Of a stretch of 64,000 nt of DNA, positions 53,053-61,106 are shown piece by piece. Every line of letters starts with the position of its first letter. Position 1 is the stretch's first letter. The stretch is from Mycobacterium sp. Aquia_216 (GTDB taxonomy: Bacteria; Actinomycetota; Actinomycetes; Mycobacteriales; Mycobacteriaceae): assembly GCF_026723865.1 (NCBI RefSeq), contig NZ_CP113529.1, positions 3,906,001 to 3,970,000 of the forward strand, written 5' to 3'. The position numbers and the translations under genes were made by a program. Below the pieces are notes generated by a model. The model ran no database searches and had not been told where the DNA came from. It was given only the letters and a program-made list of their open reading frames with translations.

Positions 53053-53498
53053 TCAGCCGCCGGACCAGCTCTGCAGAAACGCCGCCGTTACTCGCGCGGC
53101 GTTGGCCGCGGCGACCTTGTGGTAGACGAAGAACTGAAAGGGGAAGCCGGGCAGGCGAAGCGGATCCCCCGGACCGTCGGAGATGCCGCGGATTCCCAGG
53201 AAGGGAATTCCGTGCGCGTCGGCGACGGCCTGGGCCGCCGCGGTCTCGCTGTCCGTCGCCACGAAGGCCGGGTCCGCCGCCGAGGCGATATGCGCGTTGC
53301 CGATCAGCCCGTGCCGTAGCCACGGCCACGCCGTCTGAAAGAAGTTGCCGGTGTGGAAAAGTGAGCGACATCCGAGAAGCGATCCAACGCCGCCGCGGTG
53401 GTCTCGGTAGCGTTCACCATGCCGATGCCGGTCATCGCCACGACGACTTTCTTGCCGCCCTGCCAGTATCGTCCTTTTCCCTCGCTAGGGGTGGCCAC
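53053..53498 (-). pseudogene. Remnant of a purine/uridine phosphorylase-type nucleosidase (Rv2292c/Rv2293c region)
   Basis: Two out-of-phase pieces remain. The 5' piece (53498-53380) encodes [26 protein letters not shown], a PNP/UDP core segment. After a deletion and frame change, 53350-53053 encodes [12 protein letters not shown], then [27 protein letters not shown] (conserved C-terminal catalytic region). The start, signal peptide and middle are gone. It would have been a nucleoside phosphorylase or MTA/SAH nucleosidase-like protein. The neighbouring hydrolase promoter now abuts the 5' end. Confidence 0.72.
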
Positions 53499-53533
53499 GG
53501 GCTAGTCTCAGTGCGCGACAAAGGAGTTTGCTC

Positions 53534-54391
53534 ATGCTTGAGGTAATCGAAAAGGGACCGGGCCGCGATTCTGCAAAACCCCCGGTGCTTTTTGTGCACG
53601 GCGCCTGGCACGGAGCCTGGTGCTGGGACGAATATTTCTTGGACTTCTTCGCCGAGAAGGGCTATCGAACGGTGGCGTTGAGCCTCCGCGGCCATGGAAA
53701 CAGCACCGCACCAAGGTCCATGCGATGGTGTTCCATCGCGGACTTCGTTGACGACGTCGAAGCGGTCGCCAACGGCCTCCCCGAACGCCCGGTCGTAGTC
53801 GGTCACTCCCTGGGCGGCTTCGTCGTGCAAAAGTACCTGGAATCCCACCACGCCCCGGCCGCCGTGCTGCTCGCATCCGCGCCCCCGAGCGGGATTACCG
53901 GATTCTTGCTGCGCAGGTTCAAACGACACCCGTGGCACACCGCGGCGGCGCTGGCCAGAACGAGGTCGTTGCGCGGCGTCGGCGGCACACCCGAGTTAGC
54001 CCGAGAAACCTTCTTCTCGGCATCGACTCCGGACGCCGACGTGGCGCGCTACACCGCGCTGCTCTGCGAGGAGTATGCGGTGAGGATCGCGAGTGACATG
54101 GTGTGGCAGAGCCTGCCCAAACCGCACCTCGTCACCGCACCGCTATTGGTTCTCGGAGCCGACGAGGACGTCTGCTTCACGCGACAAGAGGTCCATTCCA
54201 CCGCAGCGGCGTATCGGACCGAGGCGGAGTTCTTCCCCAACATGAGCCACGACATGATGCTCGATCCCGGGTGGGCCTCCGTGGCCGACCGCATCCATAG
54301 GTGGCTCGAAACGCTTGCCGCACAGGGTGAGTCAGCGTCACCGCGTACTGCACGGCAGGCGCTTGATGCCGTGGAAGAACGACGAGCGTAG
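53534..54391 (+). CDS. Alpha/beta-hydrolase
   Basis: This 285-residue alpha/beta-hydrolase has the oxyanion segment LFVHGAWHGAWCW (about 18-30), the nucleophile in VVGHSLGGFV (about 94-103), the Asp in LGADEDVCF and the His in NMSHDMML. HGAWHGAWCW is typical of RsbQ/esterase-like members. AAGGAG 7 nt upstream supports ATG 53534, and TAGTCT (53503-53508) is a likely -10 box. Its 3' end overlaps the convergent P450 gene by 54 bp. Confidence 0.83.
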   Translation: MLEVIEKGPGRDSAKPPVLFVHGAWHGAWCWDEYFLDFFAEKGYRTVALSLRGHGNSTAPRSMRWCSIADFVDDVEAVANGLPERPVVVGHSLGGFVVQKYLESHHAPAAVLLASAPPSGITGFLLRRFKRHPWHTAAALARTRSLRGVGGTPELARETFFSASTPDADVARYTALLCEEYAVRIASDMVWQSLPKPHLVTAPLLVLGADEDVCFTRQEVHSTAAAYRTEAEFFPNMSHDMMLDPGWASVADRIHRWLETLAAQGESASPRTARQALDAVEERRA

Positions 54392-55609
54392 CCGGTCGGG
54401 TGGCCCGGTGACCGTCAGTCCCGGCACGTTCGGGTACAGCTCTTCGAGCATGACGCGCAGTTCCAGACGGGCGAGCTGAGCGCCGAGGCAAAAATGCACT
54501 CCGCCGCCCCCGAATGCGGCGTGACCGGCATCGGGGCGAGCGACGTCGAACTCGTCGGCTCGATCGAACACCTCCTCGTCGCGATTGGCCGACAAGTAGT
54601 GCAGCAACACCCAGTCCCCCGCGGGGATGTGCTGCCCACGGATTTCGACGTCGCGGGTGACGGTACGACGAAAGTGCATGACCGGCGTGGCCCAGCGCAG
54701 CAGTTCCTCCACCGCCGTCTTGACCGCGCCGAGATCACCGGCAAGCACGGCCTGCTGCTCGGGATGTTCGGATAGCGCCAGGATGCCGTGGCTCAGGGTG
54801 TTGCGGGTAGTTTCGTTGCCGGCAATCGCCAGCAGCAGGAAGAACTCGTTCAGCTGGTCGCGATTGAGCTTTTCGCCGTCAACCTCGGCGGCCAGCAGTG
54901 CCGACAAGATGTCGTCGGTGAGCCCGTGCTTGCGCCGGTGTGCCACCAATTCACCGCAGTAGGCGAACATTTCGGCAGCAGCCTGTCCGAGTGCTTCCGG
55001 CGTGGGCGCGTAGTCGGGGTCTTCGATACCGAGGCTTCCGATCGCGTTGCTCCAGCGGAAAACTTCCATCCGGTCTCCGGCGGGCACCCCGAGCACGTCG
55101 GCGATCACCTGCAGCGACATCTCCGCGGAAATGTCTGTCACGGCGTCGAATTCACCCTTGGCGGTGATGTCGGCGACGATGTCTCGGGCCACTTTGCGCA
55201 TGTGCGGTTCCAGGCGCTGCACATTGCGGACGGTGAAGCCCTGATTGATCAGCTTGCGGTAGTGGACGTGCCGGGGTGGGTCGATACCCGGTAGCAGCGC
55301 GGAGTTCGGTCCCGCCTCGACCTCGACCAAGGTGTTGCCCTTGCTGCTGGTGAAGGTGTCGGTGTCGCGGCTGACCAGTCGCACGTCGGCATGCTTTGTC
55401 AGCAGCCATGCCCTGGGTAACCCAGGTAGTTGCACCGGGTGTACCGGTGAGCCCACCCGTAACCGGGCCAACGCATCGAACGGGGCTCCGGCGACGAAGG
55501 TGTCGGGGTCGAGTACCGAAGCGGCATCGCGGTCGAAAACTGTCTGCTGGTTCTCGACGACCAGCGATCCCACCACGTTCGGCTTCGGGATGTTCATCGC
55601 CTCGCTCAT
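54338..55609 (-). CDS. Cytochrome P450
   Basis: This 423-residue P450 has I-helix AGNETTRNT, K-helix EELLRW and heme loop FGGGGVHFCLGAQLAR, which place it near the CYP124/125/142 group that oxidises sterol or branched lipid side chains; the exact family is uncertain. ATG 55609 overlaps the TetR stop as ATGA, so translation is coupled. The last 54 bp are shared with the convergent hydrolase gene. Confidence 0.88.
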   Translation of the reverse strand: MSEAMNIPKPNVVGSLVVENQQTVFDRDAASVLDPDTFVAGAPFDALARLRVGSPVHPVQLPGLPRAWLLTKHADVRLVSRDTDTFTSSKGNTLVEVEAGPNSALLPGIDPPRHVHYRKLINQGFTVRNVQRLEPHMRKVARDIVADITAKGEFDAVTDISAEMSLQVIADVLGVPAGDRMEVFRWSNAIGSLGIEDPDYAPTPEALGQAAAEMFAYCGELVAHRRKHGLTDDILSALLAAEVDGEKLNRDQLNEFFLLLAIAGNETTRNTLSHGILALSEHPEQQAVLAGDLGAVKTAVEELLRWATPVMHFRRTVTRDVEIRGQHIPAGDWVLLHYLSANRDEEVFDRADEFDVARPDAGHAAFGGGGVHFCLGAQLARLELRVMLEELYPNVPGLTVTGPPDRLRSSFFHGIKRLPCSTR

Positions 55610-56202
55610 TCCTCCCGTGCGGATGACTTGATCCCGGCGACGATCACGTCCAGCCCGGCGCGAAAGTGTGTTGTAGTCTGGCGTCTGCCGCGCGATGTGG
55701 CGCCGGCCGAGCGTGCTTCCTCCAGAGTTATCGAACCCAACAGGTAGGTGTACAACACCGTATGGGCGGCAGCCGCAGCGGCTTTCGCGAGTCCGGCCTC
55801 GGCGAGCAGGCCCCGGCTGTGCCGATCGAGCCGACGGGCGGGCTCGTTGCCGGTACCGGTTTGCAGGATGCCCGCGACGCCGGGCACACCGAGGATCATT
55901 TCCCGTGCAGCACAGTACAGCTCGATGAGCCTGGTGTCCCACGGCCCGGCGTCCGGGAGCGGTATTTCCGCCAGCACGGACTCGGCAACCAGCTCGAGTG
56001 CCGTCTGCTTATTGGGGACGTGGTAGTACACCGAGGGCACGGCGGCGCCGAGTTCGGACGCGAGCTCGCGCATGGTCACCCGCTGCAGGCCCACGCGCTT
56101 CGCCAAATCACGCAACGCGACAATCACCTCCTCGCGATCCAGCCCGCCGTAAGCGCGGCGCGCTCCGGCCGGCGTCGTGACCTGATTCCCGGTGGCTACC
56201 AC
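55606..56202 (-). CDS. TetR-family regulator
   Basis: This 198-residue TetR protein has an extended N-terminus, HTH VTMRELASELGAAVPSVYYH (about 43-62) and a TetR_C-like ligand region (VLYTYLLGSITLEEAR). The GTG start at 56202 has GGAGG 9 nt upstream. It is the first gene of an operon with the P450 and diverges from the SDR operon, so it probably controls both sides of the cluster. Confidence 0.85.
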   Translation of the reverse strand: MVATGNQVTTPAGARRAYGGLDREEVIVALRDLAKRVGLQRVTMRELASELGAAVPSVYYHVPNKQTALELVAESVLAEIPLPDAGPWDTRLIELYCAAREMILGVPGVAGILQTGTGNEPARRLDRHSRGLLAEAGLAKAAAAAAHTVLYTYLLGSITLEEARSAGATSRGRRQTTTHFRAGLDVIVAGIKSSAREE

Positions 56203-56317
56203 TACGTCATTCCTCCGTTAGATTCGATCAGCGCTAAAAAATGATTCGAGCATCGTTAGAATCTACCCGGTATCGAGCCGCCCGAATCAAATGAGTCCGC
56301 TATGTAATATTTGCGCA
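56203..56317. promoter_or_regulatory. Divergent promoter region with repeated half-sites
   Basis: CGTTAGATTC (56216-56225) and CGTTAGAATC (56254-56263) are near-identical direct repeats 38 bp apart. GATTCGA occurs at 56221-56227 and 56243-56249. TAATAT (56305-56310) is a -10 box 7 nt before the SDR ATG at 56318, so that mRNA is probably leaderless. The repeats are candidate TetR half-sites. Confidence 0.5.
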
Positions 56318-57100
56318 ATGACAGGCCGGCTCGAGGGCAAGGTGGCGATTATCACGGGGGCAAGCACCGGCCTGGGACCGATTCTGGGATCGGTGTTCGT
56401 CCGCGAAGGCGCGCGGGTACTGCTCGCCGCTCGGCGCGAAGAGCTGGTCCGCGAAGCCGCGGCCACGGCCGGCTCCGGCGCGATCGCGATGCGGGCGGAC
56501 GTCACGGATGAGGAAGACGTCGCCGCCATGGTGGCACGCGCGGTCGATGAGTTCGGGCACGTCGACGTCCTGTGCAACAACGCGGCGGCGCCGGGACAAG
56601 ACCGCTGGATCTGGGAGCAGACCCTCGACAATTGGAATGCCACCATCGCCATCGACGTTACCGCCGCGATGCTGTGCACCCGCGAAGTGCTCAACCAGTC
56701 GATGCTGCAACGCCGGCGCGGAGTCATCCTGAACTTCTCCTCCACCGCGGGCTACAACGGCATGGTCCGCAAGACCCATTACGTCACCGCGAAGGCATCG
56801 CTGCGTGCTTTCACGAAGACCGTTGCGCTCGAGGTCGGCCCATACGGCATCCGGTGTAATTGCATCGTGCCGGGCATCATCGACACCGACCTATGGCGCA
56901 ATTGGCTGCAACGCACGGCCGACGAGCAGGGTATCGAGGTCGCGGATCTACGCGCAAAGTCCCTGAAACGCCTGGCATTGCAGGATGTTTCGTCGCCTGA
57001 CGATGTGTCCAACCTGGCGTTGTTCTTGGCCAGCGACGAGAGCCGCACCATCACAGGGCAATCGATCCCTGTCGACGCCGGAGGATACATGCAAGGATGA
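56318..57100 (+). CDS. Short-chain dehydrogenase/reductase
   Basis: This 260-residue classical SDR has TGASTGLGPILG (about 12-23), NNAA at about 87-90, catalytic Ser in FSSTAGYNG and Tyr-x-x-x-Lys in YVTAK (about 157-161). The C-terminal PVDAGGYM is typical. It should oxidise a hydroxyl made by the nearby P450, which is inference. ATG 56318 (leaderless) is preferred to ATG 56291. Its stop overlaps the next start as ATGA. Confidence 0.85.
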   Translation: MTGRLEGKVAIITGASTGLGPILGSVFVREGARVLLAARREELVREAAATAGSGAIAMRADVTDEEDVAAMVARAVDEFGHVDVLCNNAAAPGQDRWIWEQTLDNWNATIAIDVTAAMLCTREVLNQSMLQRRRGVILNFSSTAGYNGMVRKTHYVTAKASLRAFTKTVALEVGPYGIRCNCIVPGIIDTDLWRNWLQRTADEQGIEVADLRAKSLKRLALQDVSSPDDVSNLALFLASDESRTITGQSIPVDAGGYMQG

Positions 57101-57984
57101 GCACCCCCCGCGCAAAGCTGTCGGTGTCCACACCGGTGGTGATCACAATGCCCCAGATCAGTGCCGCCTGGGAGAAGGACGCTTCGATCGAGGACCTGGC
57201 TCAGATCGCTGAAGCGGCCGACCGGCTGGGCTACCACCACTTGACCTGCAGTGAGCACGTCGCATTACCGGCAGTACTAGAACAGCAGCACCGCGGCACC
57301 CGGTACTGGGACCCGCTGGCGACGTTGGGCTACCTGGCCGCGCGCACACAGCGAATACGGCTGGCTACCAACGTGTTAGTACTCGCCTACCACCACCCGC
57401 TGGAAATCGCCAAGCGTTACGGCACGTTGGACAAGGTCAGCAACGGCCGTCTGATTCTCGGCGTCGGCGTCGGGAGTCTGAAAGAGGAGTTCGACCTGCT
57501 CGGGGCTCCGTTCGACGATCGAGGGCCGCGCGGCGACGACGCGCTGCGGGCGCTGCGCGCATCCTTGTCGGTTTCCGAACCCGCCTACCAGGGCGAGTTC
57601 TATTCGTTCGGTGGCATGGTCGTCGACCCGTGTGCGGTCCAGGATCGCGTACCGATCTGGATCGGTGGGCGCACCCTGCGGTCGCTGCGCCGCGCGGCAA
57701 CCTTGGCGGACGGGTGGGCGCCTTTCAATGTGACACTGCACCAGGCCCGGGAATGGTTGGGACGCTTCGAACTTCCGGCCGGATTTGAGGTGGTGCTGCC
57801 GCCGCCGAAACCGCTGGACCCGATCAATGATGCCGACCGCACCCGCGAAGTGCTCGCCGATACCGCTGCGCACGGCGCCACCATCATCAGCGCCTGGTTC
57901 ACCCATACCTCGGCGCAGCACTATGTAGAAAATCTGCACGCCCTGGCCGAGCTTCATTCGCCTGGCGTCGAAGGCTCCGTGTGA
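57097..57984 (+). CDS. Luciferase-like F420-dependent oxidoreductase
   Basis: This 295-residue luciferase-fold protein has LGYHHLTCSEHVALP (about 46-60), LATNVLVLAYHHPLEIAK and GRLILGVGVGSLKEEF (about 120-135), which fit the short TIGR03619-type F420 family of mycobacteria. It starts inside the SDR stop and ends inside the next start (GTGA), so three genes are translated together. The substrate is unknown. Confidence 0.84.
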   Translation: MSTPRAKLSVSTPVVITMPQISAAWEKDASIEDLAQIAEAADRLGYHHLTCSEHVALPAVLEQQHRGTRYWDPLATLGYLAARTQRIRLATNVLVLAYHHPLEIAKRYGTLDKVSNGRLILGVGVGSLKEEFDLLGAPFDDRGPRGDDALRALRASLSVSEPAYQGEFYSFGGMVVDPCAVQDRVPIWIGGRTLRSLRRAATLADGWAPFNVTLHQAREWLGRFELPAGFEVVLPPPKPLDPINDADRTREVLADTAAHGATIISAWFTHTSAQHYVENLHALAELHSPGVEGSV

Positions 57985-58706
57985 TCCGAGTCAAGGCAGG
58001 CATTTTCAGCCTCACCGGACCGACCGACGACGAAAGCGGTTATCTGCGTTGGCACCTGCTCGATCACATGCCGGAGCAGTATCAACTCCCGGGTATCGTG
58101 CACGGGTTGCGCTGGATCGCAGACGGCGATTACCTCAACCATCGCCTTGCGGCTCAGGGGCCTCTCGGCGAGGTCGGCAACGTCGTGCACTATCTGGTCA
58201 GCGATCCCGTCGAAGAAACCTTCGACGACTTCGTGACACTGGGGCGCGCGCTGCGGGAGAACGGTCGTTTTCCCGTCGCACGGCCGCTACTGCAAATCGC
58301 GGGGCTGCGCCTACTGCAATGGGACTCGTCGCCGCACGCGCTCATTTCCGCCGAGGTGGTGCCATTCCGGCCGCACCGCGGAATTCTGTTGATCGTCGAG
58401 GAGCCCACCGACGGCCGCTCGAACGAATGGCTGCAATGGCTGCACGCCGAACACGTTCCGGCCCTGCTGGCCACACCCGGCACAGCGGGCGCATGGACAT
58501 TCGGTTCGAGCACCGGGTGGAGCCAGGTACCCCGCGGATGGCGAGCCGACCATCAATACATCACCGTCGTCTACCTCGACGGCGACCCGCTCAGCACGAC
58601 GGCCGCCCTGGCCCCCCTCGTCGAAGAACGCTGGCGATCGCAAGCGGTGCGACCCGTATATGCCGGTCCGCTGCGCACGATGATCCATTGGGAAGCCTGG
58701 CCGTAG
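57981..58706 (+). CDS. Duplicated EthD-like dimeric alpha-beta barrel protein
   Basis: This 241-residue protein is made of two ferredoxin-like halves. The first has LRWHLLDHMPEQYQLPGIVHG (first and last residues at about 23-43), the second WLHAEHVPALLATPGTAGA (about 155-173). Both copies keep the H-x2-H/E-H-x-P pattern of EthD-type proteins, which accompany P450 and polyketide-tailoring systems. It completes the SDR-F420 enzyme operon. An auxiliary or isomerase role is inference. Confidence 0.72.
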   Translation: MIRVKAGIFSLTGPTDDESGYLRWHLLDHMPEQYQLPGIVHGLRWIADGDYLNHRLAAQGPLGEVGNVVHYLVSDPVEETFDDFVTLGRALRENGRFPVARPLLQIAGLRLLQWDSSPHALISAEVVPFRPHRGILLIVEEPTDGRSNEWLQWLHAEHVPALLATPGTAGAWTFGSSTGWSQVPRGWRADHQYITVVYLDGDPLSTTAALAPLVEERWRSQAVRPVYAGPLRTMIHWEAWP

Positions 58707-58804
58707 CCCAAAGTGGTCCGGCGCGCGCTGGGCAACACCGTCGCGGCTACGGTAAGGCACGGGACTGCGGCGGCCTGCCGAAACATCTTGTAGGAGGACA
58801 TGCG

Positions 58805-59314
58805 ATGAAAGCTCGGCGGCGAATTGGCCCCCGTGTTGCCGGGTTCGGCGTGGTCGTGTTGGTGGCCGGCGCCTCGGCCTGTTCCGGCAACGGCGGCAAA
58901 CCCGCGTCCCCCGCCAGCTCGGGTCCAGCACCCTCGAGCACAACCGTGATGCTCGACCAGCACTCGCACACGATTACCGCCAAAGTCGACTGCGTCAGTT
59001 CGGCCGCGGCACCGCACGCAACGCCACCGGAGTCCGGGGACTTGACGACCCGCATCAACGTTCACGATGATGCGGCGTCGGTGTCCTTCGCGTTGTCGGA
59101 CGAAAAACCGCCAAGCGTTGACGGCTTTGCGATCTCATTGAAGGTCGGAGACGGGCAGTACCAGCTGCCGTATCAACCGACTCAGTCCGCGAACCAGGTG
59201 CTGGTAACCAAAGAAGGCAATAAATACACGATCACCGGCAGCGGTCAGGGGACCATGCCCGGCCAAACCGGTATGCGACAGATCACATTCGGGATACACC
59301 TGACCTGCTCGTGA
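58805..59314 (+). CDS. lppO: LpqH/19-kDa-family lipoprotein (LppO-like, Rv2290)
   Basis: This is a 169-residue lipoprotein. The signal peptide ends in AGASAC (lipobox, Cys about residue 26), followed by a Ser/Pro/Ala linker and a beta-rich domain with two conserved cysteines (VDCVSS and the C-terminal LTCS). It belongs to the mycobacterial 19-kDa antigen family, displayed on the outer face of the plasma membrane. GGAGG stands 7 nt before the ATG. The length agrees with Rv2290 (about 171). Confidence 0.8.
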   Translation: MKARRRIGPRVAGFGVVVLVAGASACSGNGGKPASPASSGPAPSSTTVMLDQHSHTITAKVDCVSSAAAPHATPPESGDLTTRINVHDDAASVSFALSDEKPPSVDGFAISLKVGDGQYQLPYQPTQSANQVLVTKEGNKYTITGSGQGTMPGQTGMRQITFGIHLTCS

Positions 59315-59373
59315 ACGCGCGCTTGGCGAAACGCCGGTTGTCTAACCACGATCGCCTCTGAGATGCTGGCAGC

Positions 59374-60363
59374 TTGGACATCTTCGCGGAGTGGCAAGAC
59401 GGCGGTACCGAACTTCGCTGGCGGTCGACTACCGACGCCAACAAGGGGCAAGAAGTCGGGGTGTTCAGTCGCCGCTGCGGCACGGCCGGGGCGCCGCCGC
59501 TCGTGCTTGTTCATGGCTTCCCGACGTCGAGCATCGACTACTTCGACCTCGCGCACGAGCTGAGGTCCGATTTCGACATCTACCTGTTGGACTTTCCGGG
59601 CTACGGGTTGTCGGACAAGCCGCCGTCGCCGTACGTCTATTCGTTGTACGACGACGCGCGTCTGCTCGTGCATGCCATCACCGACGTGTGGAAGCTGACG
59701 GGGTTTCGAATGCTCACCCATGATCGCGGCAGCAGTGTCGGCATGATCGCGCTGGGCATGTTGGCCGCGCTGGACCCGCCGGCCGTCCCTCTGGACTTCA
59801 TCGTGACGAACGCCAACATCTACCTTCCGCTGGCGAACCTCACGCTGTTCCAAACCGCACTGCTTGATCCGGAAACGGGACGAGCGACCGCGGAAGCGAC
59901 CACGCCGGAGACCTTGGCGGCCGGCATGGGGGCCAGCACGTTCATGCCGAGAAGAAAATTGGCGGACCCTGAAATCACCGCGCTGGCCAAGTGCTTCGCG
60001 CACAACGACGGAATCCGGGTGCTGCCGGACACAATCCAGTATCTGCACGAACGCGCCACAGACGAAATCAATTGGCTTGAAGCACTTTCCAGTAGCGACA
60101 TCAACACCACCGTCGTGTGGGGACTGCATGACAGCGTCGCGCCACTGCGCGTCCCGAACCACGTCTGGCAGACGTACCTCAAGACCAAGCCGGGTCGAAA
60201 CCGCTACTGGGTCGTTCCGGGCGCCGATCACTACGTTCAATGCGATGCTCCGCGGCAGTTGGCTCAGGTCGTTCTTCTCACAGTCCAAGACGAAGACATC
60301 TCGTTACACACGCTCGGCAACCAGCCCGACGGCGCGGTTCTCGTGGATCAAACCATTCTCTAA
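59374..60363 (+). CDS. Alpha/beta-hydrolase, haloalkane dehalogenase/epoxide hydrolase-like
   Basis: This 329-residue protein has oxyanion motif LVHGFPTSSIDY (about 45-56) and, at the nucleophile elbow, THDRGSSVG (about 111-119), with Asp in place of Ser as in haloalkane dehalogenases and epoxide hydrolases. The catalytic His is in GADHYVQ. No halide-binding Trp next to the nucleophile is seen, which favours another reaction. The start is TTG 59374, without a Shine-Dalgarno sequence. Confidence 0.8.
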   Translation: MDIFAEWQDGGTELRWRSTTDANKGQEVGVFSRRCGTAGAPPLVLVHGFPTSSIDYFDLAHELRSDFDIYLLDFPGYGLSDKPPSPYVYSLYDDARLLVHAITDVWKLTGFRMLTHDRGSSVGMIALGMLAALDPPAVPLDFIVTNANIYLPLANLTLFQTALLDPETGRATAEATTPETLAAGMGASTFMPRRKLADPEITALAKCFAHNDGIRVLPDTIQYLHERATDEINWLEALSSSDINTTVVWGLHDSVAPLRVPNHVWQTYLKTKPGRNRYWVVPGADHYVQCDAPRQLAQVVLLTVQDEDISLHTLGNQPDGAVLVDQTIL

Positions 60364-60408
60364 GCATTACACTCGCCGGCTTTGCCGAACCATGGTTATG
60401 TCGCGAGT

Positions 60409-60890
60409 ATGACGACGGACTCTGCAGACCGACGCTGGCTGACTCGCGGCGTGGGAGCCGTCGGAGCGACGAGCTTTTCTCCGATGCGAGCCACGAGGTA
60501 ACGACGTCGGTATTGCCGACATTTCTCACCGGGACACTGGGCGCATCCGCCGCGGCCCTCGGCGTGGTCGACGGGATCAGCGACGCCTTGATTAGGGTGA
60601 TGAAACTGGTCGGCGGACCGCTCGCGAATAACCCCAAACGTCGGGGACGGATCGCGTCCGGCGGCTACCTGGCTACGGCATTGGCGACCGGAGCGATCGG
60701 CGTGACCGCGACGGTGTGGCAGGCGGGGGTCTTTCGCGCGCTGGCCTGGATGTCTCGGGGCGTGCGGTCGCCCTCGCGCGACGCCTTGCTGGCATCCCTG
60801 AGCCCAGAATGGGTGCGCGGCAGAATATTTGGGCTCGAGCGTGCCGGTGACAACCTCGGGGCGGTGGTGGGCCGATTGCTGGCTGCCGCC
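60409..60890 (+). pseudogene. Broken MFS transporter gene (frameshift, truncated)
   Basis: From ATG 60409 the frame encodes RRWLTRGVGAVGATSF and then goes out of phase at a run of T near 60476. The next frame continues SDASHEVTTSVLPTFLTGTLGA and three further membrane helices to GRIFGLERAGDNLGAVVGRLLA, where it runs into tandem repeats at 60891. A normal MFS protein would continue for about 250 residues, so both a one-base frameshift and loss of the 3' half are present. Confidence 0.78.
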
Positions 60891-60950
60891 GTCCGAATGC
60901 GCGGCTGGCCGCACACTCGAGTCCGAACGCGCGGCTGGCCGCGCACTCGA
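60891..60950. repeat. Tandem 30-bp repeat
   Basis: Two 30-bp units (60891-60920 and 60921-60950) differ at two positions. Each contains GCGGCTGGCCGC and ends CACTCGA. A related stretch (GGCCGCACACTC) is near 46090. It marks the break point of the MFS pseudogene. No gene is recognised from 60951 to 61106. Confidence 0.75.
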
Positions 60951-61106
60951 GCAGCAGGGGTCGTGAGTTGTCGCCGTCATCGTCGTCGGACACTGGTGGA
61001 CGGCTCGGTCTTTGCGCCCCATCTGGCCACGAAACTGGGCGGCTATGTGACGGCGGGGCCGACGAAGACCCATACCTCGGCACACCCAACCAACCGCGCT
61101 AGGCGG

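Noticed and set aside
54338..55942. 534-residue version of the P450 starting at 55942
   Set aside because: The extra N-terminus is read across the TetR gene in another frame and is arginine-rich; the ATGA-coupled start at 55609 gives a normal P450 length.
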